DNA of 64,000 bases from Necropsobacter rosorum (GCA_000751835.1 CCMQ01000006.1:124001-188000), one strand, 5' to 3'; counted from the first letter of the stretch, positions 27,696 to 35,978 are shown. The notes: generated by a model not told the origin, from the letters alone. A program made the numbers and translations.

Positions 27696-27796
27696 GAAAA
27701 AACCACCGCACTTTAAGCAAAAAAGCGCGTTATATGCCGATAAAGCGCAATCCTTGTCACTATCGTTTATTGTCATAAAAGTGCGGTGGTTTTTTC
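27696..27796. repeat. 19-bp perfect inverted repeat with uptake signals, upstream of metR
   Basis: The left arm (27696-27714) and the right arm (27778-27796) are exact reverse complements over 19 bases, each containing an uptake-signal core (ACCGCACTT and AAGTGCGGT) flanked by six A or T and CC/GG. A 63-base interval lies between. It stands 46 bases upstream of the metR start. It may be a bidirectional terminator, a cruciform-forming site or a remnant of DNA insertion. Confidence 0.85.
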
Positions 27797-27894
27797 GGCT
27801 GTTTTTCGGCGGCGAATAACCGAGCATGACAGGTCATCGACTGCATGCGGTTCACTAAAAAATAACAATTTAATTAATATTTAATAACAAAAAA

Positions 27895-27992
27895 TGTGGC
27901 GATAATCACAAATCGCTAACAACGCCGAGATTTTGCTTGCCAAATAAAATAATCGGAGGATAATCGCAATGAAGATAAGAATTACTTTTATT
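27895..27992 (+). promoter_or_regulatory. Control region of the fet operon (CRP-like and Fur-like sites)
   Basis: The 357-base metR-fetM gap holds, besides the inverted repeat, TGTGG-CGATAA-TCACA (27895-27910), one mismatch from a CRP consensus. A degenerate Fur-like stretch starts GATAAG at 27974 and runs to 27992 with 12 of 19 matches to the classical Fur box. GGAGGA at 27955-27960 is a strong ribosome site serving a mini-ORF. No unambiguous -35/-10 pair could be assigned. Iron control is expected from the gene content. Confidence 0.4.
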
Positions 27993-27995
27993 TAG
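27969..27995 (+). CDS. Possible 8-codon leader mini-ORF in frame with fetM
   Basis: ATG 27969 encodes MKIRITFI and stops at TAG 27993-27995. Its Shine-Dalgarno GGAGGA with 8-base spacing is much better than the GGAAG four bases before the fetM ATG. It is in the same frame as fetM, 12 bases separating the stop from the fetM start. It may couple translation to fetM, be a regulatory leader, or be chance. Confidence 0.35.
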   Translation: MKIRITFI

Positions 27996-28007
27996 ATTGG
28001 AAGTCAT

Positions 28008-29921
28008 ATGTCCGCACCTCAGTGTTATCGTTATATCCTCTGTCTTTTCAGTTTCTTTTTTATTTATTCCGCCCATGCGGCTGACAATTACCAGCAATGG
28101 GTCGCGGACATTGAACATCGTCTGGATAAAACCGCCGAGCTGTATCAGCAAAATAATATCGACGATGCCCGCACCGAAGTACAAATGGCGTATTTTGAAG
28201 TGTTTGAAAATCTGGAAGGTCCGATTCGGATTAATTTTTCCGCCCAAAAAAGTTACCAAATGGAAGCCACGTTCGGCGAAATCCGCAAAATGATCGGTCA
28301 GGAAAAGCCGTTCAGCGAAGTAAAAACCAAAATTGACGGGCTGAAAGCCGAATTGCAGGAAGTGTTGCCTTCGCTGGCGGAAGGCCATCAGCTGAACGCC
28401 TCCGCTCAGCATGAAGTCTATGATCACCCGGATATCGCCCAGCATTGGCAGCAAAGTTTTAAAACTATCGACGATCTTCTGGCGCAGGCCATCAGCGCGT
28501 ATCAGCAAGGCGATTACGCCGCGGCAAAAAAACAGGTGCAGCAGGCGCAATATGACGGCTATAAAAATTCTGAAATGGAAATGTCTATCCGCCAGAACCG
28601 TTCCGCTGCGGTTTCCTCCGCCATCAACCAGCAATTTTACGATTTAATCAAACTCAGCGAACAGCCTGATCAGATCAATGCGCTGGGTTATCAGATTACC
28701 CTGTTGCTGCAGGATATTGAAGAGCAGTTACCGAATTTGCCGACCACCCGTGAAAGCCAAGCGGTGAGCGCGCAGAGTGCGCCGCAAAACAGTGACGATA
28801 ATGTGCCGGATCAGGATTGGGCGCAAGTCGCCGCCGAGGTGAACACGCAAATCCGCCAAGCCATTGCCTTATTTGAGCAAGGCGAAAGCAAAAAAGCCAT
28901 GCTAGCGGTGCAGGATACCTATTTCGATGTGTTTGAAAACACCGGCATGGAAAACAAAATCGGTTCCCGTGACAGCAACTTCAAAGCACAGCTGGAAGGC
29001 TATTTCACCCGTTTGGTCAGCCTGATGAAAGCCGGCGAAAGCAGCGAGAAGTTACATCAGCAGGCGGACGGTTTAGCTCAAGGATTAAGCAAAGCGGTGG
29101 AAATGTTACAGGGCGGTGAGCAAAGCGATTGGTCGATGTTTATTTACAGCCTGTTGATTATTCTGCGTGAAGGGCTGGAAGCGTTGCTTATCGTCGCGGC
29201 TATCGTGGCGTATCTGGTGAAAAACAATCATCAGGATAAGCTGCCGGTCATCAAACAATCCGTTTATGTGGCGTTAATCGCCAGTGTGATCACGGCCGCC
29301 GTCTTCCAGCTGCTGTTTTCCAACTCGGGCGCCAGCCGCGAACTGCTTGAAGGCTTTACCATGATGATCGCCGTGGTGATGCTGTTTATGATGAGTTACT
29401 GGCTGCTGTCCAAAGTGGAAGCGCAAAACTGGAAGCGTTATCTGGAAGGCAAACTTTCCGCCGCGCTGACCACCGGCTCGTTAATCGGTTTATGGCTGAC
29501 CAGTTTTCTGGCAGTGTACCGTGAAGGGGCGGAAACCGTACTGTTCTATTATGCGCTGGCGGGCGATGCGTCAAGTGCGGTCAGTTATTTATATCTTTTC
29601 GGCGGTTTTATCGTCGGCGCCCTGCTGCTGGCGGTCTGCTATTTCATTATGCGTTACACCGTGGTCAAACTGCCGTTAAAACCGTTTTTTATGTTCACCG
29701 GTTCTTTCATGTATTTAATGGCGTTTGTCTTTGCCGGTAAATCGGTGCTGGAATTGATCGAAGGCAAATTATTTGAACCGACGCTGGTTTCAGGCATTCC
29801 TGAAATTTCCTGGTTAGGAATTTATCCTTATGTGGAAACGCTGATTCCACAAGCCGTTTTACTGATTGCCGCCGTATTTGCGCTGTGCTATATGAAATAT
29901 CAAAGCAAAAAATCGGCGTAA
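28008..29921 (+). CDS. fetM: FTR1-family iron permease with triplicated periplasmic domain (FetM-like)
   Basis: A 637-residue inner-membrane iron permease. A signal peptide ends SAHA (about 24). A long periplasmic region follows with three related repeats starting at W31, W147 and W271; each contains an Ala-rich helix and then YFEVFENLEG (62-71), YDGYKNSEME (182-191) or YFDVFENTGM (305-314). From residue ~380 comes the FTR1 membrane domain with two REGxE iron motifs, REGLEALL (387-394) and YREGAETVLF (about 500). It works with FetP in E. coli and P19 in Campylobacter. It leads eight tightly spaced genes. Confidence 0.9.
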   Translation: MSAPQCYRYILCLFSFFFIYSAHAADNYQQWVADIEHRLDKTAELYQQNNIDDARTEVQMAYFEVFENLEGPIRINFSAQKSYQMEATFGEIRKMIGQEKPFSEVKTKIDGLKAELQEVLPSLAEGHQLNASAQHEVYDHPDIAQHWQQSFKTIDDLLAQAISAYQQGDYAAAKKQVQQAQYDGYKNSEMEMSIRQNRSAAVSSAINQQFYDLIKLSEQPDQINALGYQITLLLQDIEEQLPNLPTTRESQAVSAQSAPQNSDDNVPDQDWAQVAAEVNTQIRQAIALFEQGESKKAMLAVQDTYFDVFENTGMENKIGSRDSNFKAQLEGYFTRLVSLMKAGESSEKLHQQADGLAQGLSKAVEMLQGGEQSDWSMFIYSLLIILREGLEALLIVAAIVAYLVKNNHQDKLPVIKQSVYVALIASVITAAVFQLLFSNSGASRELLEGFTMMIAVVMLFMMSYWLLSKVEAQNWKRYLEGKLSAALTTGSLIGLWLTSFLAVYREGAETVLFYYALAGDASSAVSYLYLFGGFIVGALLLAVCYFIMRYTVVKLPLKPFFMFTGSFMYLMAFVFAGKSVLELIEGKLFEPTLVSGIPEISWLGIYPYVETLIPQAVLLIAAVFALCYMKYQSKKSA

Positions 29922-29961
29922 TTCGTTTCACCACACAATGTACTTACAGGAGACATCACCT

Positions 29962-30483
29962 ATGAAAAAAACCTTGTTAGCAGCAACCTTACTGGCTAGC
30001 ATTTTAACCGCCCCGTCCGCATTGGCGTTTAAAGAATATCCAATCGGCGAAGCGGTGACCATGAATGAAATGGAAATCGCCGCGGTTTATCTGCAACCGG
30101 TGGATATGGAGCCGCGCGGCATGGGGCTGTCGGCCAAAGATTCCGACATTCACCTCGAAGCGGATATTCATGCTACCAAAGGTAATAAAAACGGATTCGG
30201 CGAAGGCGAATGGATGCCGTATCTGACAATTAACTACACGCTGGTCAATACCGATACCGGTGAAAAACAGGAAGGCACCTTCATGCCGATGGTCGCCGGC
30301 GACGGCCCGCACTATGGCGCCAATATTAAAATGATGGGCGTCGGTAACTATAAACTGACTTATCATATCGATCCGCCGCCGAAAGCGGGGATGCATCGTC
30401 ATACCGACGAAGAAACCGGCGTGGGCCGCTGGTGGAAACCGTTTGATGTCAATTATGAATTTAAGTTTACCGGCTTAAATTAA
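29962..30483 (+). CDS. fetP: Periplasmic iron/copper-binding protein of the P19/FetP (Tp34) family
   Basis: A 173-residue periplasmic protein with a signal peptide ending ALA (22). Family proteins bind copper and iron at a Met/His/Glu site and feed the FTR1 permease. Candidate ligands are H64 and E66 in DIHLEADIH, H70, M108/M110, H117 in DGPHYGANI, and H145/H147 in GMHRHTDEE; the RWWKPF tail block is conserved. Start ATG 29962 follows AGGAGACATCACCT; an in-frame ATG at 29938 precedes the signal and is less likely. Confidence 0.93.
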   Translation: MKKTLLAATLLASILTAPSALAFKEYPIGEAVTMNEMEIAAVYLQPVDMEPRGMGLSAKDSDIHLEADIHATKGNKNGFGEGEWMPYLTINYTLVNTDTGEKQEGTFMPMVAGDGPHYGANIKMMGVGNYKLTYHIDPPPKAGMHRHTDEETGVGRWWKPFDVNYEFKFTGLN

Positions 30484-30536
30484 TGACGGAGACAGGCGCG
30501 GACAGCAGTTCGCGCTTCAATTGATCGCATAAACAG

Positions 30537-30560
30537 ACACCTGTCGCATAAGGTGTTTTG
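30537..30560 (+). terminator. Intra-operon hairpin between fetP and the DUF2318 gene
   Basis: ACACCT (30537-30542) and AGGTGT (30551-30556) followed by TTTTG. The 127-base fetP-DUF2318 gap is the only large gap in the operon, so this short hairpin may lower expression of downstream genes relative to fetMP. Confidence 0.45.
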
Positions 30561-30610
30561 TCGTTTTAGAAGAAAACGAATTTTTATCTCCCGGCGGTAA
30601 CGGAACGATT

Positions 30611-32011
30611 ATGAATTATTACTTTGTCTTTCTCTTACAGGCTATTTTGCCGCTTGCCGTGTTACTCGGCTGCAACTGGGCAAACTATGCCGACATCAAA
30701 TTAAAAAAACTGGTATGGCTCAGCCTGTCGGGCTTTGCGTTGGGAATAGTGATTTGTTTAAACTACCCTGCCGGCCAACAGGCTAATCTGGCGCTGAATC
30801 TGGTGCTGCTCGCCGCATTCGTGCTGTTTTATGTCAGCCAGTTTTTCCGTTCCGCCCCGCTGGCTTACGGCTGGCAGTTTATCTTTTGTCTGATCGCCGG
30901 CATTCTGTGGGCGAAAGATCCGAATATTGAAGCCATCACCAATACCGATGTGATCAATACGGATTTTATTCTGCATGTAAGTGCGGTCGTTTTAGGTCTG
31001 TTTTTTTGTATTTTTATTCTCGCATGGCTGAATATTCTGTTTAAACAAAGTCAAACTCCGCCAAAACTGACCGCACTTCGTCCGCTTGTCATCACGCTTG
31101 TCACCCTTTTGCTGGTTACGCCGCTTATCGGTGAGCTCTTATTGACCCTGATGAAACTGCAAGTCATTGAACTGACTAAAATGCGTTTAAGTTTTGTCGC
31201 CAAAGCCGGCAATGTAACGACCTTTTTCAATTATATCAACGGCTTTATTCTGTGTTGCGTGCTGATTTGCTTTATCTGCGCAGTATATGCGCCGCGCCGT
31301 GCCGCCGTGCAAGCAGAAAACCACCCCATTGAAAAACGCAAAAAAGCGGCGTTGTTGCGCAATGCCAAACGTACGCTCGTCTGGGGATTGGCGGCGCTGC
31401 TGATTCTGCTGAGCGCGCAGCTTTACTGGGATAAAGTCGCTTCGCAGCCGCCGCGCCTTTCCGAAGCCACGCCGGTATCGCTGGATCAGGATGAAAATAT
31501 CCGTATTCCGGTCGAGCAGGTTAAAGACGGCAAACTGCACCGTTTCGTCTGGATCGCCGGTGACGGTAAAGCGGTGCGCTTTTTTATCATCAATCGTTCC
31601 AATAAAACCGTCAGTCTTGCCGCGGTGTTCGATGCCTGCATTTTGTGCGGCGATCAGGGCTATGTGATGGAAGGCGATCAAGTGGTTTGCGTCGGTTGCG
31701 GCGTGCGTATGTTTATCCCGTCCATCGGTAAACCGGGCGGCTGCAATCCCGTTCCTATCGAAAACTGGCAGCAAACCGAACACGAGGTGATCATCAGCCG
31801 CAAAAGTCTGGAAGACGGTTTAAATTATTTCTCCACCATTGTTGAGCTGGAAGTGGTCGATCCGGTGGACGGCAGCAAACTGAAAAACACCACCACAGAA
31901 TATAAATATACCCACCAAGGCAAAACCTATTTCTTTGCCAGCGAGCAGAATCTTAACCGCTTCCGCGACGCGCCGGAGCAGTATTTACCGGCAACGGGAG
32001 GACAGCACTGA
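30611..32011 (+). CDS. DUF2318 membrane Fe-S/haem-type protein with YHS-like tail
   Basis: A 466-residue protein equivalent in position to Cj1660 of the Campylobacter P19 cluster. The N-terminal half has about eight hydrophobic segments (5-20, 34-50, 60-78, 88-100, 120-145, 158-180, 210-226, 257-272). A periplasmic DUF2318 domain follows with DACILC (C343, C346), CVGC (C360, C363) and C378. The last ~48 residues (415-462) fit a YHS domain (EYKYTHQGKTYFFASEQN), but the usual cysteines are replaced by Asp (DPVDG) and Ala (FFASE). It probably passes electrons or iron within the system; this is inference. It overlaps the next gene by one base. Confidence 0.82.
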   Translation: MNYYFVFLLQAILPLAVLLGCNWANYADIKLKKLVWLSLSGFALGIVICLNYPAGQQANLALNLVLLAAFVLFYVSQFFRSAPLAYGWQFIFCLIAGILWAKDPNIEAITNTDVINTDFILHVSAVVLGLFFCIFILAWLNILFKQSQTPPKLTALRPLVITLVTLLLVTPLIGELLLTLMKLQVIELTKMRLSFVAKAGNVTTFFNYINGFILCCVLICFICAVYAPRRAAVQAENHPIEKRKKAALLRNAKRTLVWGLAALLILLSAQLYWDKVASQPPRLSEATPVSLDQDENIRIPVEQVKDGKLHRFVWIAGDGKAVRFFIINRSNKTVSLAAVFDACILCGDQGYVMEGDQVVCVGCGVRMFIPSIGKPGGCNPVPIENWQQTEHEVIISRKSLEDGLNYFSTIVELEVVDPVDGSKLKNTTTEYKYTHQGKTYFFASEQNLNRFRDAPEQYLPATGGQH

Positions 32012-33333
32012 TGTTGACCCGTATGCTATTTCAATCCTGGCGGCACGGCTTAAAGCGCAAACTGCTGGCGATCATCACCATTTTTCTGGCGGCGGGACTG
32101 GTTTCCGCCCTGCTTGCCGTTTCTATCGACATCGGCGATAAAATGGCGCGCGAACTGAAATCCTACGGCGCCAATATTCTGGTCGAACCCGCCAGCAGCG
32201 CCGTGCTGCCTGAAGATGTCAACGGCAGCAGCGCCCTTTCCACCCAGGATTTTCTGGATCAGAAAGAATTGCCGAATGTGAAAGATATTTTCTGGCGCAA
32301 TAATATCGTCGGTTTCGCCCCGTTGCTGAGCGCCGAGGTGGAGGCGGAGAATCTGTCGCAGCACAAACGGCAAAGCGTTGCGGTGCTGGGCACATTTTTT
32401 GATCATCACATCGCCATTCCCGACGAAGAGGATTACCACACCGGTCAGCGCATTATCAGCCCTTACTGGCAAGTGGAGGGAGAATGGGTGGACGACAGCC
32501 GCGATCAGTTCGGCGAGTTTGTGCCGGCGCTGATCGGCGCGCAACTGGCGAAATCCAGCGGCTGGAAAATCGGTGATCGGGTGGCATTATATTATCATGA
32601 AGGCGACAGCCGGCGCAGTATCCGCATCGCGTTAAGCGGTATCCTGTCCACCGGCGGCAATGAAGATCAGCAACTCGTGTTGCCCTTAAGGGCGGTACAA
32701 AATCTGCTGGATTTAGAGGGCAAAATTCAGGGTATTAAAGTTTCCGCACTGACCGTGCCGGAAAACGAACTGTCACGCAAAGCCCGCGCCAATGCCGATG
32801 CGCTGGCGGCGGAAGAATACGATCGTTGGTATTGCACCGCTTATGTCTCCTCCATTTCTCATCAACTGGAAGAAGCCATTTCCGGCGCTGTCGTGCGGCC
32901 GATCTGGCAGGTAGCGGCCTCGGAAGGCGTGGTGATTGAAAAAATTCAGTTACTGCTGGCGGTGGTGACCGTCGCCGCGTTAATCGCAGCGGCAATGGGG
33001 ATCGCCTCACTGATGACCACCACTATTATCGAACGCGGCAAAGAAATCGGCTTGATGAAAGCGCTGGGCGCTTATCAATGGCAAATCGTATTGCTGTTTT
33101 ATTGCGAAGCGGTGATCAGCGCGCTAATCGGCGGCATACTGGGCTGTGCGGCGGGCTGGGGATTGGCGAAATTTATCGGCATTACCCTGTTCGGCGCACC
33201 GCTCAGTTTCGCTTGGATCGTTATTCCCTGCGTACTGGTGTTGTCGGTGGTCATCGCCTTAGTCGGCACTTGGTTCCCAGCGCACCGCATCGCACGCTTA
33301 TATCCGGTGGAGGTGCTGTATGGCCGTCAATAG
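32011..33333 (+). CDS. MacB-like ABC permease of the fet system (first)
   Basis: A 440-residue type VII (MacB/FtsX-like) permease: one N-terminal membrane helix (about 17-40), a periplasmic domain of ~250 residues, and three C-terminal helices. The coupling-helix sequence IIERGKEIGLMKALGAYQWQIV is typical of the family. The periplasmic LVEPASSAVLPEDVNGSSAL stretch is specific to P19-type clusters by position (Cj1661). It overlaps the next permease by 14 bases. Confidence 0.88.
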   Translation: MLTRMLFQSWRHGLKRKLLAIITIFLAAGLVSALLAVSIDIGDKMARELKSYGANILVEPASSAVLPEDVNGSSALSTQDFLDQKELPNVKDIFWRNNIVGFAPLLSAEVEAENLSQHKRQSVAVLGTFFDHHIAIPDEEDYHTGQRIISPYWQVEGEWVDDSRDQFGEFVPALIGAQLAKSSGWKIGDRVALYYHEGDSRRSIRIALSGILSTGGNEDQQLVLPLRAVQNLLDLEGKIQGIKVSALTVPENELSRKARANADALAAEEYDRWYCTAYVSSISHQLEEAISGAVVRPIWQVAASEGVVIEKIQLLLAVVTVAALIAAAMGIASLMTTTIIERGKEIGLMKALGAYQWQIVLLFYCEAVISALIGGILGCAAGWGLAKFIGITLFGAPLSFAWIVIPCVLVLSVVIALVGTWFPAHRIARLYPVEVLYGRQ

Positions 33334-34459
33334 TGCAAAGGCAATGTTCTGGCGCTTGATCTTCAGCGCTTTACGGCTGCGCCTGCAACGGGTGTTGATT
33401 ATTTTTGCCGCGCTGACCGTCGGCGCCAGTATCGTTACCGCCATGGCGGCAGTCTATTTTGACATTAATACCAAAATGAGCCAGGAGCTGCGCACGTTCG
33501 GAGCCAATTTTTATATCGGTTCCAGCAGCAGTGGCCTGATCAACGAACGCGAAATCAAACAGATTCTGCACCATGCGCCGCCCGCGTTGATTACGGCGGC
33601 AAGCCCCTATCTTTATGGCGTAGCCCGTGCCGATTTAGAAAAAATCGTGCTGATGGGCGTATGGTTTGAAGATATGCGCACGCTGGCGCCGTACTGGCAA
33701 ATCAACGGTTCGGCCATCGGCGTGAATTTCGACCAACGCAACGCGATGATCGGCAAAACGCTGGCAGAACGACTTAATATCAAGGTCGGCAGTAAAATTA
33801 CGCTCAGTAAAAACGCCGTTGAAAAACACACCTTTAACATAAAAGCGATCGTCGAAAGCGGCGATGCCACGGACAACATGCTGATTGTCAGTCTGGAATT
33901 TGCGCAGGATTGGCTGGAAAAAGACGGGCTGGTCACCAACGCGCTGCTGAATGTGAAAAACGATCAGGGGCAGGTGGAACAATTCGCCGCCCGCCTCCAA
34001 CAGCGTTATCCCGATCTGGAAATCCGCCCGATTCGCAAAGTATCGGCATCGGAGGGGCAGATTCTGGATAAAATTAAAGGGCTGATGGGCTTAATTTCAC
34101 TGGTGATTCTGGTGCTGGCAACGCTGTGCGTCAATACCACGCTGATTGCTATTGTCGGCGAGCGGGCGAAAGAATTCGCCCTGCAAAAAGCGCTCGGCGC
34201 CCGGCCACAGGATATTATCCGCCAAATCGGTACCGAGATTCTGATTATCGCCATCTGCGCCATCGTCGCCGGGCTTATCATCGGTTATCTGCTGGCGCAG
34301 GTGCTTGGCATCACCGTCTTTAAGGCTTATATTGATATGCGCCTGCCGGTGATTCCGATTACCGTTCTGCTTTCCTTAATTGTGGCGTTTATCGCGGTTA
34401 TCGTACCGACCCGCCGGGCGCTGCAAATCCAAATGGCCAATGTATTAAAAGGCGAATAA
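33320..34459 (+). CDS. MacB-like ABC permease of the fet system (second)
   Basis: A 379-residue permease of the same fold and about 60 residues shorter than the first, with IVGERAKEFALQKALGARPQDII as the coupling region. It begins with a membrane helix after MAVNSAKAMFWRLIFSAL. The two permeases presumably form a heterodimer energised by the next gene product. FtsX/MacB-type transporters transmit conformational work to the periplasm rather than moving substrate through the membrane. Confidence 0.88.
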   Translation: MAVNSAKAMFWRLIFSALRLRLQRVLIIFAALTVGASIVTAMAAVYFDINTKMSQELRTFGANFYIGSSSSGLINEREIKQILHHAPPALITAASPYLYGVARADLEKIVLMGVWFEDMRTLAPYWQINGSAIGVNFDQRNAMIGKTLAERLNIKVGSKITLSKNAVEKHTFNIKAIVESGDATDNMLIVSLEFAQDWLEKDGLVTNALLNVKNDQGQVEQFAARLQQRYPDLEIRPIRKVSASEGQILDKIKGLMGLISLVILVLATLCVNTTLIAIVGERAKEFALQKALGARPQDIIRQIGTEILIIAICAIVAGLIIGYLLAQVLGITVFKAYIDMRLPVIPITVLLSLIVAFIAVIVPTRRALQIQMANVLKGE

Positions 34460-34461
34460 TA

Positions 34462-35133
34462 ATGACTAATTATGTAATCGAAACTCAGCATCTGTATAAA
34501 AGATTCGGTCAGGTGACCGCACTTGAAGATATTAATATTCAAATAGCCGAAGGCGAATTCGTCGCCATTATGGGCGCTTCCGGTTCGGGCAAAACGACGC
34601 TGATGAACATTCTGACCGGTCTGGATACCGCCAGCGCAGGCAAGGTGATGTTAGACGGCATTGATGCTGCGCAGCTTGATGAAAGCGGACGGCAGCGCTT
34701 CCGGGCGGAAAAAATCGGTCTGGTTTTTCAACAGTTTCACTTAATTCCTTACCTGACCGCGCTGGAAAACGTGATGCTGGCGCAGCATTATCACAGTGTG
34801 GTGGACGAAGCGGCCGCCAAAGCCGTGCTGCAACAGGTGGGGCTGGAACACCGTATTGATCACCGGCCGAGTCAGCTTTCCGGCGGCGAACAGCAACGGG
34901 TTTGCATTGCCCGCGCCTTGGTTAATCAACCACCGGTCATTTTTGCTGACGAACCGACCGGCAATCTGGATGAAAAAAATGAAAAACTGGTGCTGGATCT
35001 GTTAACGACGCTGAATCGACAAGGTCGTACCGTCGTGATGGTTACGCATAATCCGGAACTGGGAAAACTGACCGATCGCACCATTTTTCTGCAACACGGC
35101 AAATTTTTACGCGAAGAACATAATCACTCATGA
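34462..35133 (+). CDS. LolD/MacB-type ABC ATPase of the fet system
   Basis: A 223-residue ATP-binding protein. Walker A GASGSGKTT, Q-loop FQQFHLIPYLTALENV, signature LSGGEQQR and Walker B VIFADEPTGNLD are all intact. It has the size of LolD-type ATPases. It starts 2 bases after the second permease and overlaps the thioredoxin gene by 4 bases. Confidence 0.9.
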   Translation: MTNYVIETQHLYKRFGQVTALEDINIQIAEGEFVAIMGASGSGKTTLMNILTGLDTASAGKVMLDGIDAAQLDESGRQRFRAEKIGLVFQQFHLIPYLTALENVMLAQHYHSVVDEAAAKAVLQQVGLEHRIDHRPSQLSGGEQQRVCIARALVNQPPVIFADEPTGNLDEKNEKLVLDLLTTLNRQGRTVVMVTHNPELGKLTDRTIFLQHGKFLREEHNHS

Positions 35134-35618
35134 CGAAACCTTATTTGTTGCGCAAAACCCTGCTGATAAGTGCGGTGATTTTCGGCTTAGTTTCCTGTAA
35201 AGACGACATTGCTGAGATCGGCGCGCAGGCACCGGAGATTGCGGTGTTCGATCTGCAAGGCAATGCGGTGCATCTGGCCGATCTGCACGGCAAAACGATA
35301 TTGCTCAATTTCTGGTCGGAAACCTGCGGCGCCTGCATTTTCGAACTGAAAACATTGCAGAAACTGGCACAGCATCATCCGACCAAAATGCAGATTTTAG
35401 CCGTGAATATCGACGGTGAAAAAAGCGATACCGCCGCGGTGGCGGAACACCATCAGATTCAGCTGCCGATCGTGAAGGATCAACTGCATATCACCGCCGA
35501 ACGCTACGCGTTAGTCGGCACGCCAACCTCCTTTGTCATTGACCCGAACGGCAAAATCCTTTATAAATTCGAGGGGTTAATTCCCGACGAGACCCTACAA
35601 CAACTGTTTAAAGGCTGA
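35130..35618 (+). CDS. TlpA-like thioredoxin lipoprotein
   Basis: A 162-residue periplasmic thioredoxin-fold protein. The signal has a lipobox LVSC (Cys23), so it is likely a lipoprotein. The active site is WSETCGACIFEL, that is CGAC in place of the common CxPC, and the cis-proline loop is VGTPTSFVI. Campylobacter P19 clusters end in two thioredoxin genes, so a redox role in the iron pathway, such as keeping DUF2318 cysteines reduced, is likely but inferred. Confidence 0.87.
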   Translation: MTKPYLLRKTLLISAVIFGLVSCKDDIAEIGAQAPEIAVFDLQGNAVHLADLHGKTILLNFWSETCGACIFELKTLQKLAQHHPTKMQILAVNIDGEKSDTAAVAEHHQIQLPIVKDQLHITAERYALVGTPTSFVIDPNGKILYKFEGLIPDETLQQLFKG

Positions 35619-35620
35619 TA

Positions 35621-35932
35621 ATGAAAACACGCTACTCTATCCTGACATTACTACTGACATCCTCTCTGGCCGCCAGCGTACAGGCGGACACTAATCTTGA
35701 GCGCGGCAAACGTCTGTTTAATCAAAGCTGCGCCATCTGCCACGGCAAACAAGGCGAAAAATCCGCCTTAAATCAATCCATCCACATTAATACGCTGAAA
35801 ACTGACGAAATTATCACCGCACTTGAAAAACGCAAAGCCGGAGAAATCGTCGGCGCCGGCAACGCCGCCAAATCCCGTCTCAATCCAGAAGACATGCAGG
35901 CCGTCGCCGATTATATTCAGAGTTTGAAATAA
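35621..35932 (+). CDS. Small periplasmic c-type cytochrome
   Basis: A 103-residue class I cytochrome c with a signal peptide ending VQA (about 22). A single haem site CAICH (37-41) follows ERGKRLFNQS, and an axial methionine is likely M91 in NPEDMQAVADYI. It follows the thioredoxin by 2 bases, so belongs to the fet operon. It could link iron reduction or oxidation to the respiratory chain. Closed by a terminator at 35938. Confidence 0.88.
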   Translation: MKTRYSILTLLLTSSLAASVQADTNLERGKRLFNQSCAICHGKQGEKSALNQSIHINTLKTDEIITALEKRKAGEIVGAGNAAKSRLNPEDMQAVADYIQSLK

Positions 35933-35937
35933 GGCTC

Positions 35938-35962
35938 GGCGGGCGTCTTTGCGCCCGTTTTC
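35938..35962 (+). terminator. Terminator of the fet operon
   Basis: CGGGCG (35940-35945) and CGCCCG (35952-35957) with loop TCTTTG, followed by TTTTCTCTT. Confidence 0.8.
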
Positions 35963-35978
35963 TCTTCCCATATACAAA

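Noticed and set aside
27906-28634. 242-residue minus-strand ORF opposite the fetM 5' end
   Set aside because: Antisense to a well-supported gene with clear domains; no ribosome site or recognisable family.
31187-31783. 198-residue minus-strand ORF opposite the DUF2318 gene
   Set aside because: Shadow of the opposite strand; composition (many Arg, His, Asp) is typical for antisense frames here.
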